Shown here piece after piece: positions 18,689-28,225 of a DNA stretch of 64,000 nucleotides. Each line of letters begins with the position of its first letter. Positions within the stretch are counted from its first letter, which is position 1. Location: the NCBI RefSeq assembly GCF_001280595.1, contig NZ_LITU01000061.1:91233-155232 (forward strand), written 5' to 3'. Below the pieces are notes generated by a model, which saw only the letters and a program-made list of their open reading frames with translations, was not told the origin of the DNA and made no database searches. The DNA comes from Paenibacillus xylanivorans. GTDB taxonomy: Bacteria; Bacillota; Bacilli; Paenibacillales; Paenibacillaceae. Position numbers and translations under genes: made by a program.

Positions 18689-19315
18689 TCAGAAAAAGAT
18701 GGAGCGTACTGCTTCGTATCCGAAGTACAGGCCAAATCCGATCAGGCAAATTCCTGAGATGATGGAGATCCAGCGCAAGACGGTTTCGTTGCTGCGTTTA
18801 TGAAATCGGCTGGCCATGCCAGCCATGATGACGTCCCATACTAGGATTCCTATGAATATACCAGAACTGTATAGTAGTAGATGAGCGGTGTCGGTATGCT
18901 TCACGGTTGTGGCAAGAATAGAGCCGTAAATTCCGAGCCAGAATAAAATATTCAGCGGATTGGATAAGGCCATCAGAAAGCCAGAGACAAAGGATTTTCC
19001 GACTTTTGCTTCTGCTGTAGAAGAGGTCTGAATGCCGTCTTTTATCTTGGACAGTGTTTCCACACCGGTATACACCAGAATAAAGCTGCCAAAAGACCAA
19101 AGAAAAGAGCGCATGAACGGCGTGTCCAGAAAATGGGCAACTCCAAAATAAATCAGGAGCATGTACACCAAATCGGCAAACATCGCTCCGAGTCCTAAAA
19201 TCCAGGCATGCATGAATCCATGGCGGGCCCCCCGATCCAACTGAGCTGCATTAATCGGACCAATCGGAGCTGATAGTGAGATTCCCAGAATAATATAACT
19301 GAACAGTACAGACAT
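18689..19315 (-). CDS. LysE/RhtB-family amino acid exporter
   Basis: 208 residues with about six hydrophobic helices and the LysE opening SAPIGPINAAQLDRGARHGF. The family exports amino acids and related small molecules using proton motive force. ATG 19315 is preceded by AAGGAG with an 11-base gap; an in-frame GTG at 19327 lies right on the ribosome site. That ribosome site coincides with the final codons (V-K-E-stop) of the reading frame that would extend the upstream DUF1989 gene, pointing to an operon with coupled translation. Confidence 0.88.
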   Translation of the reverse strand: MSVLFSYIILGISLSAPIGPINAAQLDRGARHGFMHAWILGLGAMFADLVYMLLIYFGVAHFLDTPFMRSFLWSFGSFILVYTGVETLSKIKDGIQTSSTAEAKVGKSFVSGFLMALSNPLNILFWLGIYGSILATTVKHTDTAHLLLYSSGIFIGILVWDVIMAGMASRFHKRSNETVLRWISIISGICLIGFGLYFGYEAVRSIFF

Positions 19316-19427
19316 ATACGCGTTCACTCCTTAACGGGTTCGACGAATTGTACCGGTAAGTCACACACATATGGGTACAAGTCATCGTATTCCCGTTTGG
19401 AGCGAATTAGAACAAGCTGTCCGTCGC

Positions 19428-20051
19428 TTAATTTGCCATGGGCTCCACATCCAATTGGATTGCTGTGCAGTGGTAACCGTTGCAAGAACTTTCTTCACAA
19501 GGGCAGGCTGATAATCCGATAACCAGATCGGTTAAGGCTTCCATCTCCACATAATCACCGGCTCGCGAGTCTGGAGCTACGACATCAATCTTGCCCAGAT
19601 CATCTACAACGGATTTCATAAACAGATTAAACGGATAATGCTGATCGGGCGGCAAGATCCCGAACGGTTCCAGAGCCTGATTTAGGTTATGATAACAGCT
19701 GGCATGATCCTTTTTGTCATATAACACTTCATACATTTCCGGACGACAGGCGGAGTTGAAGAAATCATGAACACCAACCGTGTCACGAACCATTTTAAGC
19801 AGCGGCTGATAATGATTGGAATACACGGACTGTCCTGGTTTGATCCGGTAGGACCGCAGTACGTCCATCGTTACCCCTGGGTCAAGCCGATTATTGGCGT
19901 TTTGAGCATCATATGCAACAAAATCAACGACCTGCTGACCCTCCAGATCGGTCACCCGAATTAATGACCCTTTATTCACCTTGACGGCATGACCCGTTTT
20001 GGCCGGGATCCGAACGGACTCTTTATGGCGCTCCGTTGTACTCATATTCAT
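19428..20051 (-). CDS. DUF1989 (urea carboxylase-associated) protein, probably C-terminally truncated by frameshift
   Basis: 207 residues of the DUF1989 family, whose members accompany urea carboxylase or amino acid catabolism; biochemical role unknown. Family marks include VKVNKGSLIRVTDLEGQQVVDF, SNHYQPLLKMVRDTVGVHDFF and GLSACPCEESSCNG. The frame stops at 19428 after LDVEPMAN. One additional C in the CCC at 19440-19442 (coding strand) would continue LDVEPHGKLSDGQLVLIRSK... for 38 residues to a stop at 19324, just where the ribosome site of LysE lies. The native protein probably had this tail. Start ATG 20051 with GGAGG 10 bases upstream. Confidence 0.8.
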   Translation of the reverse strand: MNMSTTERHKESVRIPAKTGHAVKVNKGSLIRVTDLEGQQVVDFVAYDAQNANNRLDPGVTMDVLRSYRIKPGQSVYSNHYQPLLKMVRDTVGVHDFFNSACRPEMYEVLYDKKDHASCYHNLNQALEPFGILPPDQHYPFNLFMKSVVDDLGKIDVVAPDSRAGDYVEMEALTDLVIGLSACPCEESSCNGYHCTAIQLDVEPMAN

Positions 20052-20163
20052 TCGTCACATTCCTCCGCTGTTTTTGTTTTCAGTATGCGGAGCTGACATA
20101 GCTTTCATGCACTTTGGCAGACATATGGCTCATCTTGGAAATGATATAGGAAGTATCCTAAGA

Positions 20164-21669
20164 TTATACTGGAAACAGTGGATTACCTTTCATCCCGACC
20201 CAAAGTTCGGATGTTTCCAGCTGACTAGCCAGATGAAGCAACCAGTCTTCACGGCCTTTCGTGGCCATTATTTGTACACCCATGGGTAGGCCCTCAGGAG
20301 TCAGATGTACTGGAACACTCATGGCTGGTTGACCCGTCAGATTTGCGAGCTGAGTGAACGGTGTGTACGTGAGACTTGGTTCAAACATCTCATAAATCAA
20401 CTGTTGCTGCTGTACCTTGTCCAAATCGCTTATGCGCATCAGATGTTGAATCTGTTCATCATGAGGCGTCAATTCACCGATTTTGGGTGCTGGAAAAGCA
20501 TTGACAGGTGTGACATAAAAATCATACCGTTCAAACAAGGTGGACATCTGGGCTGCGGCAACATCCCATTCAGCCAAACTATGTACGAATTCGGCAGCGG
20601 ATACCTTTTTGCCGGCTTCAGCCAGAACCCAGGACTCGATTTCCATATCATCAGATGTTAATGCTCTGCCCATAGAACGTTCCATGGAAGAGATCATCGC
20701 CGCCATTTCACCGCTGTTCATCATGTAATAGTTCTCCATCAATTTGACACCATTAACTGGACTCAGCTTTTCCTCAACCTCATGACCTTGTTCTTCCAGC
20801 CAGCGAACCATCTTATAAACAGCTTCTTTAGCTTCATTACTCACAGGTGTACCCACAGGAGAAGCAGTCGTGTATGCGACTTTCAGTTTGCGTTGATGAG
20901 GGTAGTTCATATCAGCCAAGTAGCTGCCTGGAAAGAGGGGAGCATGAAACGCAGCTTCGGGTTGAATGACTTGCAATGTATCCAGCAAAGCAGCACTGTC
21001 GCGAACGGAGCGAGACAAGGCAAAATCAATCGATGCACCCTGCCACTGACGACCAACCCCCGGTCCTACGGGCGTCCGTCCACGTGTAGGTTTGAGTCCG
21101 AACAATCCGCTGAATGAAGCAGGAATTCGGATTGAACCACCACCGTCACTGGCTCCCGCAAGAGGAACAATACCCGAGGCTACAGCGGCGGCGGCGCCTC
21201 CACTTGAACCACCTGGCGAGTGATTGGTATTCCATGGATTACGACTTGGGCCGTGAAGGCGGGGTTCAGTAATATTTTTCAGGCCGAATTCCGGCGTATT
21301 GGTATGACCGATGATAATAAATCCTGCATCACGCAAACGGGAGACGAAGTTGGAATTCCGCTGTGCACGATGCTCGCTGAGAAGACGGGAACCCGAGGTG
21401 AGGATTTCCCCCTCCAGGGATTGGGAGATATCTTTCAATAACAAGGGCACGCCGGCAAAGGGCTGCTCTCCCGGGCGAACCATACCCGCTTCCTGACGTG
21501 CGCGTGTTTCATATGTACGAATGACTGCATTAAGCTGAGGGTTTACTTCTTCCAGGCGTGCATACGCCGCTTCCAGCAATTCGACAGGGGATATCTCCCT
21601 TGCGCGAACCAATTCAGCCAAGCCGATGGCGTCGTATGATGTATATGAAAATGATGAAGATGAAGACAT
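20164..21669 (-). CDS. Amidase (amidase-signature family)
   Basis: 501 residues of the Ser-cisSer-Lys amidase family. The catalytic Lys is in [17 protein letters not shown] (about residue 79), the glycine/serine-rich core is [17 protein letters not shown], and the nucleophile region is [26 protein letters not shown]. The C-terminal [25 protein letters not shown] is also typical. It hydrolyses an amide bond in the cytosol; without GatB/GatC neighbours it is a free amidase rather than a tRNA amidotransferase subunit. Start ATG 21669 with GAGAGGA upstream. It ends 113 bases before the DUF1989 gene on the same strand and may be co-transcribed. Confidence 0.9.
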   Translation of the reverse strand: MSSSSSFSYTSYDAIGLAELVRAREISPVELLEAAYARLEEVNPQLNAVIRTYETRARQEAGMVRPGEQPFAGVPLLLKDISQSLEGEILTSGSRLLSEHRAQRNSNFVSRLRDAGFIIIGHTNTPEFGLKNITEPRLHGPSRNPWNTNHSPGGSSGGAAAAVASGIVPLAGASDGGGSIRIPASFSGLFGLKPTRGRTPVGPGVGRQWQGASIDFALSRSVRDSAALLDTLQVIQPEAAFHAPLFPGSYLADMNYPHQRKLKVAYTTASPVGTPVSNEAKEAVYKMVRWLEEQGHEVEEKLSPVNGVKLMENYYMMNSGEMAAMISSMERSMGRALTSDDMEIESWVLAEAGKKVSAAEFVHSLAEWDVAAAQMSTLFERYDFYVTPVNAFPAPKIGELTPHDEQIQHLMRISDLDKVQQQQLIYEMFEPSLTYTPFTQLANLTGQPAMSVPVHLTPEGLPMGVQIMATKGREDWLLHLASQLETSELWVGMKGNPLFPV

Positions 21670-21745
21670 GATGATCGTTCCTCTCTAAATTGACTTGATC
21701 TACTGTTCCATATATCATCGTACCACCGGAATAGTGAAAAGACAA

Positions 21746-21781
21746 AAGGCACTGTACATCCCGATGGATGTGCAGTGCCTT
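21746..21781 (-). terminator. Rho-independent terminator of the EamA gene
   Basis: AAGGCACTGCACATCC/GGATGTACAGTGCCTT stem with one mismatch; on the minus strand it is followed by TTGTCTTTT. Confidence 0.8.
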
Positions 21782-21806
21782 GATTGATTTGCGTCATATA
21801 TGAATT

Positions 21807-22787
21807 TCAATCCTTCCGAAGCTTTGGTGCAGCGTCAGCCGGAGTCGCGGAGCGTTCTTGCTGTTTGGAGATGGCGAACAGGGCAATCCAGATGAGGATG
21901 AAGCCCAGCAGTTGTTCCCAAGTAATTAGCGTACGGAATGCAATCCAGTTTACCAGTACACCGGCCATTGGGAAGCTTAGTTCCGCGAGTGTGGCAACAG
22001 AAGCTTTGGTGGAAGAGAGGCCTTTGTAATATAACAGAAGACTCAGTAACCCTGGTAGCAATGCCTGGCCTAGAATATTGAGTGCCACAGCTGCCTGCTC
22101 ACCTGTACCCGAAGGAAAAGTCCACGCAGCACCTTCGTTCCACGTCATAAAAATTAGCAGTGGCAGAGCTACGACGAATCGCAGGGAGGTGACTGTTTCA
22201 TAACGGGTCTGCCCCAGCATCAGCCGCCCCATAACGGTTGAGCCGCCCCAAAGGGCAGCTGCACCCAGCGATAACAGGCTGCCTGCATGAACCCAATTGT
22301 CCCAGTTGCCAAGAGGAAGGGTAAATCCGAACGTAAGCAGGTATGTTCCTGCAAGTGCAATAATAAACAGTCCACCGAAGCGACGAGGTAATGTTTCTTT
22401 CAGCAGAAGTTTAGCGAGAACAATCGCAAATAACGGCTGCATCTTTTGCAATAACAAGACGGTATTGGGATCGTTATGTGTAAGTGCTAAGGTGAATAAT
22501 ACCGTGGCGAGAGCTGAACCTCCCCAGGAGATAAAGATCACGGCAATCCAGTGGCGTGCACGCAGGTTTTTCAGATCGGCCCGGAACTTCCACAGGACGG
22601 GAATCGCCACAAGGCTGACAATAATATGTTCCACCAGCACAATCTGAGTAGAGGTCATCGTTTTGAGCAAAATAATACGAAACAGTGGGTCTACACCCCA
22701 AAGGGCGGCGCCGAGCACGACGAGCCAGAATCCGGTATTGCTTCGTTCCTTGCGGTAAATCGTTGATGCAGATTGGGTCTTTTCCAT
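21807..22787 (-). CDS. EamA/DMT-family transporter under FMN riboswitch (probable riboflavin transporter)
   Basis: 326 residues, about ten transmembrane helices in two EamA repeats (LVVLGAALWGVDPLFR at the start of the first, LSLGAAALWGGSTVMGR at the start of the second). ATG 22787 follows AAGGAG; the longer upstream frame is leader RNA. The gene is preceded by a terminator hairpin and a full FMN riboswitch, so expression should fall when FMN is abundant. This strongly suggests import of riboflavin or a related flavin, comparable in role to the RibN-type DMT riboflavin transporters of proteobacteria. Function from regulation is an inference; the family alone only says small-molecule transporter. 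Confidence 0.88.
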   Translation of the reverse strand: MEKTQSASTIYRKERSNTGFWLVVLGAALWGVDPLFRIILLKTMTSTQIVLVEHIIVSLVAIPVLWKFRADLKNLRARHWIAVIFISWGGSALATVLFTLALTHNDPNTVLLLQKMQPLFAIVLAKLLLKETLPRRFGGLFIIALAGTYLLTFGFTLPLGNWDNWVHAGSLLSLGAAALWGGSTVMGRLMLGQTRYETVTSLRFVVALPLLIFMTWNEGAAWTFPSGTGEQAAVALNILGQALLPGLLSLLLYYKGLSSTKASVATLAELSFPMAGVLVNWIAFRTLITWEQLLGFILIWIALFAISKQQERSATPADAAPKLRKD

Positions 22788-22833
22788 ATTCAGGACTCCT
22801 TCGTCAGAACACGGAATCTTCAGTTGGTAAAAT

Positions 22834-22877
22834 CGACAAAAGCCCCCGTTTTGGTATACACCAAATAAACGGGGGCT
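22834..22877 (-). terminator. Riboswitch terminator hairpin
   Basis: Minus-strand AGCCCCCGTTT/AACGGGGGCT stem followed by TTTTGTCGATTTT lies between the FMN aptamer and the transporter start, as expected for a transcription-attenuating expression platform. A perfect 10-base inverted repeat (22882-22891 and 22921-22930) just upstream may take part in the alternative fold. Confidence 0.88.
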
Positions 22878-22936
22878 CAATCATTGACATGTCATACGGA
22901 AAGAAACCTTCCAGTAAAGGCATGTCAATGTGTTGA

Positions 22937-23081
22937 TCTTCTCTCATCCGGACTGTACCGTCGGCCTTGGAGTCACACCAAGTCAGTCGCTGAATCCCCA
23001 CATCGGGTCAAACAGCGAGTCGCGGGCTGGTTCCGAAGAACATCACCGCCGGTTGGGAATTGCACCCTACCCCGAAGATCC
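22937..23081 (-). ncRNA. FMN riboswitch (RFN element)
   Basis: Read on the minus strand, all RFN hallmarks appear in order: GGATCTTCGGGG with AGGGTG (23081-23064), AATTCCCAACCGGCGGT (23061-23045), AGCCCGCGA (23028-23020), GGCCGACGG (22967-22959) and AGTCCGGATGAGAGAAG (22954-22938). The ends pair to close the aptamer. It controls the EamA transporter downstream by termination at 22834-22877. Confidence 0.96.
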
Positions 23082-23166
23082 TATTCAATTATATTGTGTA
23101 TTGAACAAGCTGTAACATTAATAAGTCCATCTTATTCCTGTAAGCGCTAGCAGTTCAAGTGTTTTT

Positions 23167-23664
23167 TTAGAATATGATATTCCAGCTTCCCTGTTGTCTG
23201 CGTAGTAATACAATCTGGCCTGCATGATACACATCGTGGAGTATCCAGCGAGCAAGTTCATGTGCCCATTTTTCATTCGTATCCATGTAAGGGGCTTCGA
23301 GATCGGATTCTTCTAATGAAGCGAGCTGATCACGAAGCTGTCCGGCTAATTGTGTTGTATTTTGCATAAGTGTACTCCAGATAGAGGTATTGGAAGGGTC
23401 GCCGGAATCTCCGAAGGTGGATTCATTGTTTTCGGCAGGTGGACCGGAAGGAGTTATGCCCTGAATGCGACTCAACAAGCGATGATTATAATAATACATA
23501 TGGTTAACCAACTGCCAGATGCTTAATCCACCGGTTGTTGGAACCCATGCTGCCTGCTCAGCGGTAAGTCCTTCGAGCGACTTGGATAAAGGCACAATCC
23601 AATTGCATTGATCCCAAGTGTCATCTTTCTGAATGAGCAATAGTTCTGTTGCTGTTGTAGTCAT
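23167..23664 (-). CDS. DinB-family protein
   Basis: 165 residues of the DinB/YfiT-like four-helix bundle family. The metal-binding histidines are visible in WQLVNHMYYYNH (about residues 50-61) and ILHDVYHAGQIVLLRRQ near the C-terminus. Members are predicted metal-dependent hydrolases or bacillithiol-linked transferases. It is divergent from the CGNR-type regulator at 23800. Start ATG 23664 with AGGGAGG upstream. Confidence 0.88.
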   Translation of the reverse strand: MTTTATELLLIQKDDTWDQCNWIVPLSKSLEGLTAEQAAWVPTTGGLSIWQLVNHMYYYNHRLLSRIQGITPSGPPAENNESTFGDSGDPSNTSIWSTLMQNTTQLAGQLRDQLASLEESDLEAPYMDTNEKWAHELARWILHDVYHAGQIVLLRRQQGSWNIIF

Positions 23665-23718
23665 TGATTTTTCCTCCCTAAAATGAATTCATGGTAACTA
23701 GCTAAAGTGCTTAAATGT

Positions 23719-23784
23719 GGTTACAATTAATATAACCCAAACTTGAATGGATGTAACTATCTTTTTATATTTAAATGGTTACAT
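23719..23784. promoter_or_regulatory. Inverted-repeat operator candidates
   Basis: Two palindromes built on GGTTAC occur in the short divergent promoter region: GGTTACAATTAATATAACC (23719-23737) and ATGTAAC...GTTACAT (23751-23757 and 23778-23784). They may bind the adjacent CGNR-type regulator. Confidence 0.4.
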
Positions 23785-23799
23785 TTTAGCGGAGGTACT

Positions 23800-24360
23800 A
23801 TGGATAGACTATGGACTGATTTTGTGAACAGTGATTATCATGACTGGCGTGGTGGGGATCGTTCGGAGGACAGGCTTGGCAGAACGGAATGGCAGCAAGA
23901 ATTTCTAAAACAATGGCAACTAAAAGCACCTATACCTGCTTCTCCTGAAGAAGAGAGAACCCTGAGAAGCTTCAGAGGCAAATTGCACGCTCTTGCAACT
24001 CGTTTATCTGCCGGAAACCCATTATTGGACGAAGACCAGGAGTGGCTTAACTCCATGATGGAGGAAGGTAAGGTCACCAGAAGACTGCACTCTGGAGATG
24101 AGGGACTGAGACTTTCACATATTCCTGTAGGAACTCAATGGCAGCAGGTCATGGCAGAGGTAGCAGGTGATTTTGCCATCACAGTGGTTGAAGGGGATGG
24201 GGGAAGGATTCGTATCTGTGACAATACGGATTGCCGCTGGATTTTCTATGACGATACGCGCAGTCGTACCCAGAAATATTGTGATGACAAGATGTGCGGT
24301 AATCTGATGAAGGTCAGAAGGTTTAGGGCAAAACGGAAGGTTAATCAGAAGCAAAAGTAA
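23800..24360 (+). CDS. CGNR zinc-finger (ABATE) transcriptional regulator
   Basis: 186 residues. The N-terminal part (DFVNSDYHDWRGGDRSEDRLG) fits the ABATE ligand-binding-like domain; the C-terminal part RICDNTDCRWIFYDDTRSRTQKYC with CGNLMKVRRFRAKRK is the CGNR zinc finger with four cysteines and a basic tail for DNA. ATG 23800 follows GGAGG. It is divergent from dinB, and its putative operators lie between the two genes; it may regulate both. Confidence 0.88.
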   Translation: MDRLWTDFVNSDYHDWRGGDRSEDRLGRTEWQQEFLKQWQLKAPIPASPEEERTLRSFRGKLHALATRLSAGNPLLDEDQEWLNSMMEEGKVTRRLHSGDEGLRLSHIPVGTQWQQVMAEVAGDFAITVVEGDGGRIRICDNTDCRWIFYDDTRSRTQKYCDDKMCGNLMKVRRFRAKRKVNQKQK

Positions 24361-24439
24361 GGTGTATGAACGAGAAAGGATGATTTCTGCTTTCTGAGCC
24401 AGGAAGCTAATCGAAAGAGGGATACTTAGAATCCAAAAA

Positions 24440-24468
24440 TTGCATGTTTTCATTTACTGCTATATAAT
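24440..24468 (+). promoter_or_regulatory. SigA-type promoter of the amidohydrolase gene
   Basis: TTGCAT (24440-24445), 17-base spacer, TATAAT (24463-24468), about 100 bases before the GTG start. Confidence 0.55.
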
Positions 24469-24569
24469 ATATATGTACTTAATATATTTCAGCTAGTTAT
24501 TCAGTCAGAGATCAACATCCAAGATTCAAGCGTATATCCAACAAAAAACAATGATTGGAGATGTGTCTT

Positions 24570-25937
24570 GTGGGGACAAGTTATCTACTGAAAAATGGTT
24601 GTGTATTGTCTATGGATTCGTCGGTGGGGCAGTATAAGCGGGCAGACGTTTTAATTGAGGATTCTCTTATTACTGCCATCCAGCCAGATCTGAGTTGTAC
24701 GGAAGCCGAAGTCATAGATGCATCGGAGATGATCATACTTCCAGGACTCGTAGATACGCACCGGCATGTGTGGGAGTCGCTCGTAAAAACAGCGGGAACC
24801 AACTGGTCACTGCCGGTCTATCTGCAAAATCTCTACTATGGGGCAATAGGAAGTAAATTCCGGCCACAAGACAGCTATATCGCCAATTTGCTTGGTTCTT
24901 TGGAAGCGCTTAATGCTGGGGTGACCACGGTACTTGACTGGAGTATGCCATATTCACCGGAGCACACGGATGAACTGATTCGCGGACTTCGGGATGCTGG
25001 CATTCGGTCGGTTTTCGCTCATGGCGTACCGGGTGAGACACCCTACTGGAACAGAGAGAGCCAGCTGACTTATTCAAATGATGTGAGAAGAGTCAAGGAA
25101 CAGTATTTTTCCTCACGGGATCAGCTACTCACGTTTGGCCTTGCTATTCGTGGTCCGGAGTTCAGTCATTGGGATACCACGGTGAAGGAAATTCAGCTTG
25201 CGCAAGAGCTGGATGCGATATGTTCAATGCATGTTGGCTTTGGAAGCTGGGGATCTGTAGATCGTTCGATAAGTAAAATGTATGAGGCTGGTTTACTCAG
25301 CCCAGGTCTGAATGTCGTACACGGAAATACGATGGATACGGATGAGTATAAAATGTTGGCCGATAGCGGCGCTTCACTGTCCGTCACACCGGAAGTGGAG
25401 ATGATGATGGGGCATGGGTATCCGGCAACGGGTTACTTTCTTGAAAATGGAGGAACGCCAACGCTTGGAGTCGATGTTGTAACATCAACGGGTGGGGATA
25501 TGTTCTCCCAGATGAAATTTGCACTTCAAGCAGAGCGTTCCAGGGGGAATGAACAACTTTTGCTGCAGGGCGAAATGCCTGGTGAGCTTAATCTGCAATC
25601 CAGTCAAGTTCTGAGATTTGCAACTTCTGCTGGTGCGAAGGCTTTGGGACTGGAGCGGAAGATTGGCACGCTTACTCCAGGTAAAGAAGCAGATCTGATT
25701 ATGATCCGAACCACCGACCTTAACCTGTTCCCGGTGCATGATCCGGTTGGAGCCGTGGTTCAATTCGCCAATCCATCCAATGTGGACACTGTGTTTGTAG
25801 CAGGTCGGCTGGTGAAGCACGAAGGCAAGCTACTGCATGTCGATCTGAACGAGGTCCGTCTGAAGGCATTGGCAAGTAAGGAATATCTACTATCCCAATA
25901 TCGGATGTCGGATGCAGAGCGAATTGTGTTTTCATAA
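24570..25937 (+). CDS. Amidohydrolase / aminohydrolase family protein
   Basis: 455 residues of the metal-dependent amidohydrolase superfamily (TIM barrel with flanking beta-sandwich). LLKNGCVLSMD opens the sandwich; LPGLVDTHRHVWES carries the first metal HxH; CSMHVGFGS and NVVHGN give the next histidines; LGVDVV supplies the final Asp; LTPGKEADLIMI closes. The order resembles ATZ/TRZ-like deaminases and chlorohydrolases acting on N-heterocycles. Substrate unknown. Start GTG 24570, with TTGGAG 10 bases upstream; an ATG at 24561 overlaps the ribosome site. Monocistronic. Confidence 0.88.
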   Translation: MGTSYLLKNGCVLSMDSSVGQYKRADVLIEDSLITAIQPDLSCTEAEVIDASEMIILPGLVDTHRHVWESLVKTAGTNWSLPVYLQNLYYGAIGSKFRPQDSYIANLLGSLEALNAGVTTVLDWSMPYSPEHTDELIRGLRDAGIRSVFAHGVPGETPYWNRESQLTYSNDVRRVKEQYFSSRDQLLTFGLAIRGPEFSHWDTTVKEIQLAQELDAICSMHVGFGSWGSVDRSISKMYEAGLLSPGLNVVHGNTMDTDEYKMLADSGASLSVTPEVEMMMGHGYPATGYFLENGGTPTLGVDVVTSTGGDMFSQMKFALQAERSRGNEQLLLQGEMPGELNLQSSQVLRFATSAGAKALGLERKIGTLTPGKEADLIMIRTTDLNLFPVHDPVGAVVQFANPSNVDTVFVAGRLVKHEGKLLHVDLNEVRLKALASKEYLLSQYRMSDAERIVFS

Positions 25938-26038
25938 GTTTGATGAACCATGTAAATAAAAGAGGGATTCTCTTCAGTAAATGAAGAGAGGGGATGATCT
26001 CATCTGTCTTATAGATCTAATAGCTTTACATTTGATGG

Positions 26039-26063
26039 GCCGCATAGGGATATGCGGCTCTTT
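26039..26063 (+). terminator. Rho-independent terminator
   Basis: GCCGCATA/TATGCGGC stem plus CTCTTTAA tail, about 100 bases after the amidohydrolase. Confidence 0.6.
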
Positions 26064-26198
26064 AACTTGAGTGTTTATTGTTAAACAACGCAAGATTAGC
26101 TAGGAATGGACAGCGGAAAAAGGCGAAAAGATCCTCCATTTGCATAAGTGCATCTAACAACGATCAGATAACGTTTTGGTTAATAAAAAAGCAATTAA

Positions 26199-26236
26199 AA
26201 AACTGCGCATAATATAAATTATACGCAGTTTTATTT
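26199..26236. terminator. Terminator-like hairpin
   Basis: AAAACTGCGCATA/TATACGCAGTTTT imperfect stem with A-run before and T-run after; could act in either direction. The rest of the 545-base gap to the permease shows nothing further. Confidence 0.6.
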
Positions 26237-26482
26237 TAAATCGATTTTCATATTCGTCCCTGTCCAACAGATCATGATAATTCCCACCTGTAATACACAA
26301 AATATGCCATCATCTCAAAATAAATTTAATCAAGCAACGCGACAAAGTGTAGAAATCGATAGTTTTTTATAGTTGGTCGGTAAGATAGAACAAAGGTCTT
26401 TTTCATAGAACAGATGAACCGAACTAGAATATCTGAACCAAAGAGACACATTCATCATTTTCAATACGAGAGGAAACTGTGT

Positions 26483-27922
26483 ATGAATCAAAACCAGAAG
26501 CGATCTTCCTTATTTAGAAAGAAGCCGATTGCCACCGGAGATAACGAAAGCAACATTTTGAAAAGGGTACTGGGCCCACTTGATCTGATGACTCTCGGGG
26601 TAGGTGCGATCATCGGTACGGGTATCTTTGTATTAACAGGCGTTGCTGCTGCAACATATGCTGGTCCCGGTTTGGTACTGTCTTTTCTACTGGCAGGCAT
26701 AATCTGCGCCTTCGCTGCATTGTGTTACTCCGAGTTCGCATCCAGTGTGCCTGCTTCGGGAAGTGCGTATACATATAGCTACACCGCTTTTGGTGAAGTC
26801 ATTGCCTGGATTCTCGGATGGGATCTTATTCTAGAATATGGATTTGCGAGTGCCGCTGTTGCCAGCGGTTGGTCTGGATATTTTCAAACGTTATTATCCG
26901 GATTCGGACTACAGTTACCCCATGCGCTCACTAGTGCATTTAGTCCAGAAAAAGGAACCTATTTTGACATCACAGCAGCGATGATCACGTTAATCATTAC
27001 ATTCCTGCTCACACGGGGAGTGAAAGAGGCTGCTCGTGCCAACGGAATCATGGTAGCAATTAAAATTATTGTGGTGTTGATCTTTATCGGTGTGGGTGTA
27101 TTTTATGTGCAGCCGGATAATTGGCAGCCATTCCTTCCGTTTGGGATCTCAGGGGTAACCGCAGGGGCGGCAACCGTATTTTTTGCTTACATCGGTTTTG
27201 ATGCTGTCTCTACAGCCGCTGAAGAAGTGAAACGTCCACAACGAGACTTGCCCATCGGTATTATTGCATCCCTTGCGATCTGTACTGTTCTCTACATCGT
27301 CGTATCGTTGATCCTGACAGGGATTGTGCCTTATCACATGCTGAATGTGAGTGATCCGGTAGCCTTTGCTTTTGAATTTGTACAGTTGAAAGGATTGTCC
27401 TGGATTGTTTCGCTCGGGGCAATTACAGGGATTACCACTGTATTACTTGTCATGATGTATGGTCAGACACGCTTGCTTTATTCCATGTCACGGGACGGTC
27501 TATTATCTCCGGTATTCTCCAAAGTCAGTGGCAAAAGCCAAACGCCTGCTACGGGAACTTGGGTTGCTGGGATCATCGTCGCATTATTCTCGGGTTTCAT
27601 CTCACTTGGCCACCTGGCGGAGTTGACCAACATTGGAACACTGTTTGCTTTCGCGGTTGTGAGTCTGGGGATTATCGTACTTCGTAAAAACAACCCGGAA
27701 CTGAAGAGGGGATTCCGTGTGCCTTTGGTTCCATTGATTCCTATTCTAAGCGCTGTTGGCTGTATGTATCTCATGACACGTCTCGCGGCTCTGACCTGGA
27801 TTACGTTCTTTGGCTGGTTAATTATTGGTTTAATCATCTACTTTGCCTACGGTCGCCATCACAGTCATTTGAACCCGGCACGGCGGATATCGGACACGTT
27901 CAAAACAACAAAAGGAAAATAG
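26483..27922 (+). CDS. APC-family amino acid permease (YfnA/cationic type)
   Basis: 479 residues, about 12 helices. It has the cationic amino acid transporter pattern LGPLDLMTLGVGAIIGTGIFVLTG, PGLVLSFLLAGIICAFAALCYSEFAS and FFAYIGFDAVSTAAEEVKRPQRDLP. Probably a proton-coupled amino acid importer. ATG 26483 with GAGAGGAAA upstream; an earlier in-frame ATG at 26414 has no ribosome site. It stands alone between hairpins. Confidence 0.92.
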   Translation: MNQNQKRSSLFRKKPIATGDNESNILKRVLGPLDLMTLGVGAIIGTGIFVLTGVAAATYAGPGLVLSFLLAGIICAFAALCYSEFASSVPASGSAYTYSYTAFGEVIAWILGWDLILEYGFASAAVASGWSGYFQTLLSGFGLQLPHALTSAFSPEKGTYFDITAAMITLIITFLLTRGVKEAARANGIMVAIKIIVVLIFIGVGVFYVQPDNWQPFLPFGISGVTAGAATVFFAYIGFDAVSTAAEEVKRPQRDLPIGIIASLAICTVLYIVVSLILTGIVPYHMLNVSDPVAFAFEFVQLKGLSWIVSLGAITGITTVLLVMMYGQTRLLYSMSRDGLLSPVFSKVSGKSQTPATGTWVAGIIVALFSGFISLGHLAELTNIGTLFAFAVVSLGIIVLRKNNPELKRGFRVPLVPLIPILSAVGCMYLMTRLAALTWITFFGWLIIGLIIYFAYGRHHSHLNPARRISDTFKTTKGK

Positions 27923-28010
27923 CATTTAAAGCTTAAGCTAAATTGTAGAGACATCGTGTTAAGTTATTAAATTAACTGGTTTTATACGTAAATGGAGTCA
28001 ACGGCATTGT

Positions 28011-28053
28011 CCCATACTGCGTCGCCAAAGCGACGTGGTATGGGGCTTTTTTT
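28011..28053 (+). terminator. Rho-independent terminator
   Basis: CCCATAC-GTCGC/GCGAC-GTATGGG stem followed by CTTTTTTTG ends the permease transcript. The following 170 bases hold only the leader of the next gene. Confidence 0.88.
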
Positions 28054-28225
28054 GTGAGAGCAGATCGTGTAATACCAAAAAAAGCAGAGACGGATAAGGC
28101 GATATATGGGTATCTAATATGCAATACATCTATCCTTGTCAGCGGAACCAGGGTTGCGGTCAGGGCAAATATGACATATATTTGGGGGTGTGACATGCCA
28201 TCAGACATAGGAGAGGGGATGTATC

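Noticed and set aside
22804..23001. Minus-strand open frame upstream of the EamA gene
   Set aside because: It runs through the FMN aptamer and terminator and is explained by the riboswitch RNA.
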